48,511 bases of DNA, taken from Pseudarthrobacter raffinosi (GTDB taxonomy: Bacteria; Actinomycetota; Actinomycetes; Actinomycetales; Micrococcaceae). The position numbers and the translations under genes were made by a program. A model generated the notes under the pieces. It saw only the letters and a list, made by a program, of their open reading frames with translations, was not told the origin of the DNA and made no database searches. Positions 7,210-15,035 of the stretch are shown here, piece by piece. Numbering within the stretch: position 1 is the stretch's first letter; each line of letters starts with the position of its first letter. The stretch covers positions 1-48,511 of the forward strand of contig NZ_JAMXBH010000029.1 in NCBI RefSeq assembly GCF_023913735.1. Reading direction: 5' to 3'.

Positions 7210-8781
7210 ATGGGCCACAAAGTAGCCCTCAGCTTCGAGGATGGCGTCACCAAAGTCATCAAGGTCGGCGACTACGAGACCGTGATGGACGCCGCGTACA
7301 AGGCACGCATCAACATTCCGTCGGACTGTCGTGATGGTGCGTGCGGCACCTGCAAGGCGTTTTGCGATTCCGGTTCCTTCGATCCGGGTGATTACATTGA
7401 CGACGCCATGACGGAGGAGGAGCTCGAAAAGGGCTACATGCTCACCTGCCAGGCAGTGCCGGAGTCCGATCTGGCCATTCAGATCCCTGCCACGTCGGAG
7501 TCGGCGAAGACCTCGGCCACCACCTTCACTTCCACCGTGAAGGAACTCAACAAGCACACGGAAACAACGGTGTCCTTCACCTTGGACGTGGAAAACCGGG
7601 ATGCTCTGGCCTTCCTTCCGGGCCAGTACGTCAACGTCAAGGTCCCCGGAACCGACGCGGAGCGTTCCTATTCCTTCAGCAGCGGCCCCGAGGTGCACGA
7701 TGCGTCGTTCATGGTGCGGGTGACGCCCCAAGGTGCGATGTCCGAATACCTGCGCGACAGGGCAGCGGTGGGCGACACCATAGAATTCACGGGTCCCTAC
7801 GGCTCGTTCTTCCTGCGCGAGCCCAAGCGACCCCTGCTGCTCCTGGCAGGCGGTACCGGCCTGGCCCCGCTCTTGTCCATCCTTGAGAAGCTCTCCGAGA
7901 ATCCGCAGTCGGTGCCCGTCCACCTAATTTATGGTTTGACCCGCGAGGCGGACATCGTTGGCTTGGACTGGCTGCGGGAATATGAGGCGAAGCTGCCCGG
8001 ATTCACGTGGGACTACATTGCTTCCGAACCGGGCACGTCTGCTCCAAACACGGGTTATGTCACCCAGATCATTGCGCCCGCGCACCTGTTCGACGGCGAT
8101 GTTGACATCTATCTTTGCGGGCCGCCTCCCATGGTCAATGCCGTGTCGAAGTGGCTGGACTCCGAGGGCATCAAGCCCGCCAACTTCTATTTCGAGCGGT
8201 TTGCCCCGAAGGAGACCACCGGCGGCGACGCGGAGACAGGTGCACCGGCAGCCGTGGCGAAGATCGAGGCGGAAGGCGACACCATGAGCCGTAGCGAGGC
8301 CGTCTCGTCCCTCGAGACCGGCCGGCTGGATTTCCGCAAGGAGGACAGCTTTGCCCAGCTCGACGCGCGCATGGGCCTGGAGCTCGCAGTGAGCGAGCTG
8401 ATGCTGGGCCGGCTCAGCCAGGAGCAGCTGCACCAGTTCCGCCGGCTTGCCGAGGCCACCACGCGCTTTGTCACCGGTGGCACCATCCAGGACCCGGATG
8501 AGTTCGCGCGGACCAACGAGGAGTTCCACGAATACCTCTTTATGGTCTGCGACAACCCCATGCTGCTCGAGTCCTACCGCCGGCTCGACGTCCATGCTCA
8601 GATGGCGGCGGCCTTCGAGGCGGGAACCAGCATCTTCATGCGGGTCACGCAGGACCATCTGGATATCGTTGACGCCTTCGAACGTCAGGACAAGGCGCGG
8701 GCGCGCGAGGTCATCATGGCCCATGCACACGACGCCAAGGACACCATGGCGAACGCGATCGATGCCAAGGCCGCCCACTGA
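7210..8781 (+). CDS. benC: Benzoate dioxygenase reductase BenC fused to an FCD domain
   Basis: A 523-residue protein. Residues 1-95 are a plant-type [2Fe-2S] ferredoxin (Cys40, Cys45, Cys48, Cys80). Residues 100-335 are an FAD/NADH reductase (RSYSFSSG near 152, AGGTGLAP at 213-220, CGPPPM near 303). This is the whole of a usual BenC (about 340 residues), which passes electrons from NADH to BenA. After a linker, residues 383-515 resemble the FCD effector-binding domain of GntR regulators, with His440, His483 and His505 or His507 at the metal-binding positions; Asn436 stands where Asp is usual. No DNA-binding domain is attached. The ATG at 7210 has AGGAGG. An internal ATG at 8284 (GGAAGG, seven bases upstream) could also make the FCD part alone. 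The stop overlaps the benD start (TGATG). Confidence 0.92.
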   Translation: MGHKVALSFEDGVTKVIKVGDYETVMDAAYKARINIPSDCRDGACGTCKAFCDSGSFDPGDYIDDAMTEEELEKGYMLTCQAVPESDLAIQIPATSESAKTSATTFTSTVKELNKHTETTVSFTLDVENRDALAFLPGQYVNVKVPGTDAERSYSFSSGPEVHDASFMVRVTPQGAMSEYLRDRAAVGDTIEFTGPYGSFFLREPKRPLLLLAGGTGLAPLLSILEKLSENPQSVPVHLIYGLTREADIVGLDWLREYEAKLPGFTWDYIASEPGTSAPNTGYVTQIIAPAHLFDGDVDIYLCGPPPMVNAVSKWLDSEGIKPANFYFERFAPKETTGGDAETGAPAAVAKIEAEGDTMSRSEAVSSLETGRLDFRKEDSFAQLDARMGLELAVSELMLGRLSQEQLHQFRRLAEATTRFVTGGTIQDPDEFARTNEEFHEYLFMVCDNPMLLESYRRLDVHAQMAAAFEAGTSIFMRVTQDHLDIVDAFERQDKARAREVIMAHAHDAKDTMANAIDAKAAH

Positions 8782-9608
8782 TGACGCAGCCATATGCTGG
8801 ACAGTTCATTACTCCTGGCCGTTATGCCGGCAAGGTGGCTCTTGTGACCGGCTCCGCCCAGGGCATTGGCCAGAAGGTAGCGGAGCGGATCGGGGCCGAG
8901 GGCGGCGCCGTTGTCCTCGTGGACCGGTCCGACCTGGTCCATGAGGTGGCGCAAGGGATCGAGGAGGCGGCCCAGGGTTCCGGTTCAGTAGGCTCGGCTA
9001 CCTCGGTGACCGCAGATCTTGAGACCTTCGCAGGTGCGCAGCAGGCCGTGGAGGCTGCGCTGGCCGCCCACGGCCGGGTGGACGTACTGGTCAACAATGT
9101 CGGCGGCACGATTTGGGCCCGCCCGTACGAAGAGTACGACGAGGAGAAGATCGAGAAGGAAATCCGCCGCTCACTCTTTCCCACCCTCTGGACCTGCCGG
9201 GCGGTGCTGCCGGCCATGCTGAAACAGGGCTCCGGTACCATCGTCAACGTTTCCTCGGTGGCCACCCGCGGGCTGCACCGGGTGCCCTATGCAGCGGCGA
9301 AGGGCGGAGTCAATGCCTTAACGCAGTCGTTGGCAATGGAGGTGGGCGGACGAGGCATCCGCGTGGTCGCAACCGCACCGGGGGGTACCGAGGCGCCGCC
9401 CCGCAAGGTCAAGCGGGGGCCCGAGGCCGAATCCTCCACGGAAAAGGCCTGGTACCAGGTGATCGTTGACCAAACCGTGGATTCTTCCTTTTTCAAGCGC
9501 TACGGGACCTTGGACGAACAGGCCGCGCCGATCGTATTCCTTGGATCAGATGAAGCGTCTTACCTCACCGGAACCATCCTTCCAGTTGCTGGCGGGGACC
9601 TGGGCTAA
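8781..9608 (+). CDS. benD: Benzoate cis-diol dehydrogenase (SDR)
   Basis: A 275-residue SDR that oxidises the benzoate cis-dihydrodiol (1,6-dihydroxycyclohexa-2,4-diene-1-carboxylate) to catechol with NAD+ and loss of CO2. The cofactor motif TGSAQGIG is at about residues 24-31, NNVGG near 105, Ser in NVSSVA near 155 and the catalytic YAAAK near 170. The start codon overlaps the benC stop by one base, implying translational coupling. It ends the benABCD order; a LuxR-type regulator begins 61 bp later on the same strand. The SDR fold alone does not fix the substrate; the operon position does. Confidence 0.93.
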   Translation: MTQPYAGQFITPGRYAGKVALVTGSAQGIGQKVAERIGAEGGAVVLVDRSDLVHEVAQGIEEAAQGSGSVGSATSVTADLETFAGAQQAVEAALAAHGRVDVLVNNVGGTIWARPYEEYDEEKIEKEIRRSLFPTLWTCRAVLPAMLKQGSGTIVNVSSVATRGLHRVPYAAAKGGVNALTQSLAMEVGGRGIRVVATAPGGTEAPPRKVKRGPEAESSTEKAWYQVIVDQTVDSSFFKRYGTLDEQAAPIVFLGSDEASYLTGTILPVAGGDLG

Positions 9609-9669
9609 GGCCGCCGTGATGAATTCCCGCCGCCAGGGCCGTACGGTCCGCTCCAGTAGGATTGCGGTC

Positions 9670-12501
9670 ATGACGACGGGCTCCATAAGCGGTGAAATGG
9701 CGGAGGACCTTCCGCTCGTTGGCCGGCGGGAGGTCTTCGAGGAGCTGTTGGAGATTCTCCGCACTGTCCGCAAGGGACATGTGGGCGCAGTGGTGATCTC
9801 CGGGCCATCGGGCTCCGGGAAGACCGCAGTGCTCGATTTATTCCTTGAGCACTGCCGCACCGGGGTCCGTGGTGTCCGCGTACTGTCCGCCATGGGCGAC
9901 GAATGGGAGGCGCAGTTTGCCCTCGCCGGTTACTCCCAGCTTATGCTCGCCGCGCCGCTTCGCTCGGCAAAGGATTACGACGGCGGCCCGCCGGTTCCCG
10001 CTGGCCCCGTCGCGGCTCTCATGCCGGCCCAGGTGGTCAATTACGCTTCGACGCTCAGCGCCCACCTTGAAGGACTGCAGTCGCACGGCACCGTAGTTGT
10101 CGCCGTCGACGACGTTCACAAACTCGACGCCGAGAGCCTGCGCATCCTCACCTTCGTCATGCGCCGGCTGCACGGAAAAATGATTCTGTTCCTGCTCACG
10201 ATCAACCCCGATGACGCAACACGTGTCCCCGTAGGTGCCCTGGACTTCCTTTCAGGTCATCAGGTCACCCGGATCCCGCTGGATCCGCTCACGCCCAAGC
10301 AGGTCCAGCATCTTGCCCGGACGAGGCTCGGCATCGACCTTAGTGCCACGGCGGCCCACGGTCTGGTCCAGCACACCGGCGGAATTGCGCAACCGGTCGT
10401 CGAGCTGCTCCAGGAGTTACCAGCGGAGACGTGGCAGACGTGGTTTCCTACCCTGCCTCCGAGCTCCCGGGTGCGCGCCCGGATGCGCAGCGTCCTGGCG
10501 GCCGCGTCTCCCGGGCTGGTCTCTGTGGCAGAGGCTGCGTCCGTGCTCGGACGCAGCGCGGGTCTGGCGGAGGTTTCCCAGGTCAGCGGGCTGGAGTCGG
10601 TCATGGAGGTACTCGACGAGGGACACCGGGCAGGGCTGCTGGGGTTGACTGTTGATCAGGCCCGTTCTTCCGTTGTGTTCTTTGAACCAGGCACAGCTCA
10701 GGCCATCTACGAACAGATCGTCCCCAGCCGGCGCATCGCGCTGCACCGGCTGGCAGCTGAGGCCGTGCAGCCCGAGGGTGAACGTCTGGGCCACCGCGTC
10801 TCAGCGACTCCCGGAGCAGACGAGGCCCTTGCTGAGGAGTTGGAGGAGCACGCCCGGGGCCAGGCCCTGCTGGGGGTGTGGCAGGATGCCTCGACGGCGC
10901 TGTTCTCCGCGTCCCGGCTTTCCCAGGACACCCGTTCCCGGAACGACAGGCTGTTGAGAGCCGTGGACGCCCTGGTGGGTTCCGGCAATATAGCCCAGGC
11001 CCAAATGTGGAGCGCGGCAGTGGACGCCCTGCCGTCCTCACCGCTCCGCTCCTCAGTCCTGGGATACCTCTCTACTGTGTCGGGACAAAATGACAGCGCG
11101 CAGACGCAGCTGGAGATGGCGTGGCGCACCTGCAACCCGCAGCGTGATCCCGCGGCCGCCGCGCAGGTGGCGCAGCGCTTCGTCCTGCACGGGGTAGCGT
11201 CCTGGGACGGCCCGCTGATTACCGGCTGGGCCGAACGGGCGATGGAACTTACGCAGCCGGGAACCCCTGCGCACATTGAGTCAGAGGCAATCTACGGCTT
11301 GGGCCTGTATGCACAGGGCCGGCTTTCGGAGGCGGAGGCCTCCTATCACCGGGCCTTCGAACATGCTGCCGAGAACGCCCAGAAGCAGCGGGTCCAGATG
11401 GGTGCCGGCTGGCTGGCATTGCGCCTTGACAACGTTGAGTCAGCGTTGATTAACTTCGAGGCGGCTGCTCCCACTGAGTACCGTGGCGGCTCGATGCGGA
11501 TTTCCCTGTGGGCCGAGGCCTGGCTGGCGCGTACCCACCTGGTGCTTGGCAACTGGGATGCGGCTGCTGCCACCGTGGCGCGCGCATCTGTCCGCCTCGA
11601 AACCTCGCGAATGCCGCTGATCCGGCCCCTGCTGTACTGGACAGCGGCGGAGCTTTGGTCCATGCGCGGGGACTGGGACCGGGCTCGATACTACGTTTCA
11701 CAGGCAGCGGTGCAGCCGGGGACCTACCGGGCCATGCAGGTGCCGGCAAGCCTTGCCCGTGCCCGCTTCCACGAGGCTCGGGCCGACTATGAAAGCGCTT
11801 TGGCTGTGCTGCAGCCGCTGACGGAGCTGGACCCCTGGACTGAGAACCGGGTGTCCTTCTGGCCCTGGCAGGACACCTACGTCAACGCCCTTGTCATGAC
11901 TGATCAGCTCGACGCCGCCGACTCGTTCCTTACCGCGTTTGAACGGGTTCCGCGAGAGCGGGAAGTGCCTTCGGATCTGGCGCGGATGGCGTGGGCGAGG
12001 GGCCGACTCGTGGCCGCGCAGGGGGACCCCGACACTGCCAGGGAGCACTTCGAGACGTCCCTGGGCCACCTCCGCGGGCTTAACCGGCCGTATTTGCGGG
12101 CGCGGGTCAGCTTTGCCTACGGCCAAAGCATGCGCCGGGCGGGCAAACGGCGCTTGGCGTCCTCGGTCCTGCGCGTGGCCCGCGACCTGTACGACTCCCT
12201 TGGGGCGGCCACGTACGTGGAACGGTGCGACCGTGAGCTCAAAGCAACAGGTCTTGACGTCGGTAACCTGCCCGATCCGGCCGATCCCGTGCTCATGGCG
12301 GCCAGCGACCACCACCTTCAGTTAACAGCACAGGAACGGGCGGTGGTCGAACTGGTAGCGGCCGGGGCTACCAACAAGGAGGCGGCGCGGGCTCTGTTCC
12401 TGGCGGAGAAGACGGTTCAGTACCACCTGACGCGGGTCTACCGGAAGATGGGAATCCGTTCCCGCAGCGAACTTGCGGCTGTGTTCCGGGCCAAGGACTG
12501 A
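9670..12501 (+). CDS. LuxR-family ATPase regulator, probable benzoate operon activator
   Basis: A 943-residue regulator of the large ATP-binding LuxR (LAL/STAND-like) type. It has an N-terminal Walker A GPSGSGKT at residues 45-52, a Walker B-like VVVAVDD about 100 residues later, a long helical TPR-like middle, and a LuxR-type helix-turn-helix in the last 60 residues (LTAQERAVVELVAAGATNKE, then AEKTVQYHLTRVYRKM). In Corynebacterium glutamicum the benzoate operon is activated by a LuxR-type protein, BenR. Position right behind benD makes the same role likely here, but that is inference. The start is uncertain: the ATG at 9670 has AGGA eight bases upstream; an ATG at 9619 would add 17 residues. 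The stop codon sits in the loop of a terminator. Confidence 0.85.
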   Translation: MTTGSISGEMAEDLPLVGRREVFEELLEILRTVRKGHVGAVVISGPSGSGKTAVLDLFLEHCRTGVRGVRVLSAMGDEWEAQFALAGYSQLMLAAPLRSAKDYDGGPPVPAGPVAALMPAQVVNYASTLSAHLEGLQSHGTVVVAVDDVHKLDAESLRILTFVMRRLHGKMILFLLTINPDDATRVPVGALDFLSGHQVTRIPLDPLTPKQVQHLARTRLGIDLSATAAHGLVQHTGGIAQPVVELLQELPAETWQTWFPTLPPSSRVRARMRSVLAAASPGLVSVAEAASVLGRSAGLAEVSQVSGLESVMEVLDEGHRAGLLGLTVDQARSSVVFFEPGTAQAIYEQIVPSRRIALHRLAAEAVQPEGERLGHRVSATPGADEALAEELEEHARGQALLGVWQDASTALFSASRLSQDTRSRNDRLLRAVDALVGSGNIAQAQMWSAAVDALPSSPLRSSVLGYLSTVSGQNDSAQTQLEMAWRTCNPQRDPAAAAQVAQRFVLHGVASWDGPLITGWAERAMELTQPGTPAHIESEAIYGLGLYAQGRLSEAEASYHRAFEHAAENAQKQRVQMGAGWLALRLDNVESALINFEAAAPTEYRGGSMRISLWAEAWLARTHLVLGNWDAAAATVARASVRLETSRMPLIRPLLYWTAAELWSMRGDWDRARYYVSQAAVQPGTYRAMQVPASLARARFHEARADYESALAVLQPLTELDPWTENRVSFWPWQDTYVNALVMTDQLDAADSFLTAFERVPREREVPSDLARMAWARGRLVAAQGDPDTAREHFETSLGHLRGLNRPYLRARVSFAYGQSMRRAGKRRLASSVLRVARDLYDSLGAATYVERCDRELKATGLDVGNLPDPADPVLMAASDHHLQLTAQERAVVELVAAGATNKEAARALFLAEKTVQYHLTRVYRKMGIRSRSELAAVFRAKD

Positions 12502-12520
12502 CCCGGAACACAGCTTGTTC
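12478..12520 (+). terminator. Hairpin terminator overlapping the regulator stop codon
   Basis: GCTGTGTTCCGGG (12478-12490) and CCCGGAACACAGC (12502-12514) form a perfect 13-bp stem around an 11-base loop that contains the TGA stop (12499-12501). TTGTTCT follows. It lies between the convergent regulator and catC, so it could act in both directions; the T-tract is weak. Confidence 0.6.
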
Positions 12521-12551
12521 TGAAGTAAGCAGGTGTGACTTGACCCGGCGT

Positions 12552-12830
12552 TTACTTGACGTCGGACGGGTGCTTGGCGAGCGGCACCACCGAGATGTCC
12601 ATGAAAGGGAACAACGGCAGGTTCTGCAGGATCTCATGAAGTTCGTCGTTCGAATCGACGTCGAAGATTGAGTAGTTGGCGTACTCCCCAACCACTCGCC
12701 AGATTTCCGGCCACTTTCCCGAGTGCTGTAGCTCATGCGAGTAGGCCTTCTCCTTGGCCTTGATCTCCGCGGCTTCCGCGGCGGGGAGGTCGGCGGGCAG
12801 GTTTACGTCCATGTGGACAAGAAATTTCAC
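12552..12830 (-). CDS. catC: Muconolactone delta-isomerase
   Basis: A 92-residue protein that isomerises muconolactone to 3-oxoadipate enol-lactone. It has the family N-terminus (KFLVHMDVNLPADLP), the conserved AKEKAYSHELQ segment with GKWPEIWRVVGEYANYSIFD after it, and the C-terminal LPLFPFMDISVVPLAKHPSD. Length matches the roughly 90-97-residue family. The start is taken as the GTG at 12830, because the residues directly after it align with the family start; an in-frame ATG six codons inside would remove conserved sequence. Upstream Shine-Dalgarno sequence is weak. It lies 25 bp behind catB, in the same transcript as catR and catB. Confidence 0.95.
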   Translation of the reverse strand: MKFLVHMDVNLPADLPAAEAAEIKAKEKAYSHELQHSGKWPEIWRVVGEYANYSIFDVDSNDELHEILQNLPLFPFMDISVVPLAKHPSDVK

Positions 12831-12855
12831 GGATCTACTTTCGGAGGTTGGGATG

Positions 12856-13959
12856 TCATCGGTCTGAGCGGTACAGGGAGAGCTTGTCTTCATCAACGGC
12901 TGTGCCCACGCCTGGTCCCTCGGGAACACGGATGCGACCGCCGGTGATGGCCAGGGGCTCGGCCAGGAGGTCGTCGGCCATGTCCAGGTAATTCGACAGC
13001 TCCGCCGCACGCTTGGCCGTATGGGCGAAGGCAGCGCCGAAGACCACCGAGGCGGCGGTGCCGACCTGAGTGTCGATTTGGTTGCCAATATAAACGTCGA
13101 TGCCCATACCCTCGGCCATCCCCACGATTTTGGCGGCCTCGGTAAAACCGGACCGTGCCGTCTTTACAGCCAGGAGGTTCGCGCCCCCGGTGAGGATTTC
13201 CCGTGCGGCCTCACCTAGATTGGCAGCAGACTCGTCCGCAGCGATGGGGATGGGGGAGTTCGCCACGAGGCGACGGCGCCCGAGGACTTCGCGGGCGTCG
13301 TCGGGTTCCTCCAGGAACTGCAGGCCCAACTCCGCCGTGCGTCGCAGCACTTCGGCGGCCTCGTTGGCGGACCACCCGCGGTTGGCGTCCATGTAAAGCT
13401 CAGCGTCCTCGCCAAGGCCATCGCGCAGTACCCGGGCGGCCTCGATGTCGAGGTGAAGGGGACGGCGCCCGGTCTTGAGCTTGAAGGTGTTGATGCCATA
13501 GGTCTCGCGGAACTCCAGCGCCAATGCCAGCAACTCCTGGGCAGGCTTAAAGCCGAGCATATGGGAGACCCGGAGCGAGTCGGAGTACCCGCCCAGCAGC
13601 TTTGTCACCGGCTGCCCGAGAGTCTTGCCAATGACGTCCCACAGGGCGATATCCACGGCCCCCTTGGCCGTCTGGTTGTGGACAGTCCGGTACAGGATTT
13701 CCTGGACCTTCTCCCGGTCAAAGATGTCGACCCCGATCAGCTGCGGGGCAAAAATATCTTCTACCACCGCGACGATGGACTTCTGCGTCTCACCATAGGT
13801 GTAGGGGCGCGGCGGTGTGTCGGCAGTGCCCACCAGCCCGTCGTCTGTGCGGAGCCTGATGATCACATGGTCTGCCTCGTGCACGGACCCGGAGGCGAAG
13901 TGCAGGGGGTGGAGATAGGGGATCGAGTAGGGGATCGCCTCAATGGCTGCGATCTTCAT
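12856..13959 (-). CDS. catB: Muconate cycloisomerase
   Basis: A 367-residue enolase-superfamily enzyme that lactonises cis,cis-muconate to (+)-muconolactone with a divalent metal. Visible residues are the catalytic Lys pair region INTFKLKTGRR, the metal ligands in MDANRGW, FLEEPD and AADES, and the second Lys in LLAVKTARSG. The N-terminal capping domain starts MKIAAIEAIPYSIPY. Length is normal. The start codon overlaps the catR stop (TGATG), so catB is translationally coupled to catR; catC follows. A chloromuconate-type enzyme is possible in principle, but the benzoate genes around it favour plain muconate. Confidence 0.95.
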   Translation of the reverse strand: MKIAAIEAIPYSIPYLHPLHFASGSVHEADHVIIRLRTDDGLVGTADTPPRPYTYGETQKSIVAVVEDIFAPQLIGVDIFDREKVQEILYRTVHNQTAKGAVDIALWDVIGKTLGQPVTKLLGGYSDSLRVSHMLGFKPAQELLALALEFRETYGINTFKLKTGRRPLHLDIEAARVLRDGLGEDAELYMDANRGWSANEAAEVLRRTAELGLQFLEEPDDAREVLGRRRLVANSPIPIAADESAANLGEAAREILTGGANLLAVKTARSGFTEAAKIVGMAEGMGIDVYIGNQIDTQVGTAASVVFGAAFAHTAKRAAELSNYLDMADDLLAEPLAITGGRIRVPEGPGVGTAVDEDKLSLYRSDR

Positions 13960-14900
13960 CAGCGGGTCAGCCTTTCATCAGTGGGAAACGGCACGGGGCC
14001 GGGGTGAGGGGGCAGGCGCCCGGGCTCTGCAGTCGCGGTATCAACGACTTCCAGGAAATTTTGCAGCAGGGTGGAGGGATGCCCGCGCATCCAGGCGACT
14101 GCGAGTTCGACCGCGGGGACGTTTTCAATCTCCCGGTAGGCCACGCCTTCGAGTTGGATGGCCCGCACGCTGGACGGCATGACGGCCACCCCGCCCCCAG
14201 CGGCCACGAAGGCCAGCATCGTGGAGGTCTCTCCCACCACCTGGGCGATGCGTGGCCGGAAGCCGGCCTGGCGGCACAGGTCCGACGTGGTGCGGTAGAG
14301 CACAGATTCGGGTGCATAGGCGATGAAATCCTGGTCCTGCAATTCGTGCATGGCCACGGTCCGGTCTACGGCCAGGGCGCTGAACGAGGGAAGCGCGACG
14401 ACAAGCGGTTCCTTGGCCACAATCCGGTAGTCGATGTCCGGTGAAGCAACGGGGGGGCGCAGCAACGCGGCGTCGAGTCTACCCTCCCGCAGCCCTGCTT
14501 CCATGGAAGGAGTGAGCATTTCGCCGTGCAGCGCAAGGGACAGGCCGGGCAGGACCTGCTTGGCAAGGCGGGCGATCTGCGGCATGACGCCGTAGGTTGC
14601 CGACCCTGAGAAGCCCACCCTCAGGACGCCGGTGGCGCCCTTGCCCACTTGAGAGACATCGGCCTGAAGTGTCGCTAACTCGTTGACAATCTGCCGACCG
14701 CGATCCAGCAGGAGTTGGCCCGCCGCTGTGAGGTCCACCCTGCGGGTGGTTCGGTTGAGCAACTTCACGCCAAGCTGGTCCTCCAACTGACGAATCTGCT
14801 GCGAGAGAGGTGGCTGCGCCATGTGGAGGCGCTTGGCGGCGCGGCCAAAGTGCCGTTCCTCGGCAACCGCGATGAAATAGTTCAATTGGCGGATGTCCAA
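13959..14900 (-). CDS. catR: LysR-type regulator of the cat genes
   Basis: A 313-residue LysR-family regulator. The winged helix-turn-helix is at residues 1-60 (MDIRQLNYFIAVAEERHFG, then AQPPLSQQIRQLE), followed by the effector-binding domain. Such proteins near catBC usually respond to cis,cis-muconate. Here the gene is not divergent from catBC, as in Pseudomonas, but is the first gene of the same transcript, with its stop overlapping the catB start. It should therefore control its own transcription along with catBC. A TAGTT-N8-AACTA palindrome lies 59-76 bases upstream. The muconate response is inferred from context, not from the sequence itself. Confidence 0.85.
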   Translation of the reverse strand: MDIRQLNYFIAVAEERHFGRAAKRLHMAQPPLSQQIRQLEDQLGVKLLNRTTRRVDLTAAGQLLLDRGRQIVNELATLQADVSQVGKGATGVLRVGFSGSATYGVMPQIARLAKQVLPGLSLALHGEMLTPSMEAGLREGRLDAALLRPPVASPDIDYRIVAKEPLVVALPSFSALAVDRTVAMHELQDQDFIAYAPESVLYRTTSDLCRQAGFRPRIAQVVGETSTMLAFVAAGGGVAVMPSSVRAIQLEGVAYREIENVPAVELAVAWMRGHPSTLLQNFLEVVDTATAEPGRLPPHPGPVPFPTDERLTR

Positions 14901-14958
14901 GGTGCTGCCGTCCTTCTGCCGGGACCGGCCTCAAGGATGCTGCCCTGTGCGCGGTAAT

Positions 14959-14976
14959 TAGTTCAAATAATAACTA
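14959..14976. promoter_or_regulatory. Candidate LysR box upstream of catR
   Basis: TAGTT-N8-AACTA (14959-14963 and 14972-14976) is a perfect palindrome of T-N11-A type in an AT-rich patch, unusual for this GC-rich window. It sits 59-76 bases upstream of the catR start, between catR and the benzoate transporter. Position and form fit a CatR autoregulatory site; binding is inference. Confidence 0.45.
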
Positions 14977-15035
14977 TAATAATCCCTACTAGGTAATCTG
15001 GCACGCGTAATACTGTCAGGGCAGCATCACGCGGG

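Noticed and set aside
5945..8793. Long minus-strand open frames opposite benA, benB and benC
   Set aside because: They mirror the codon structure of well-identified plus-strand genes, have no family resemblance and are expected in GC-rich DNA.
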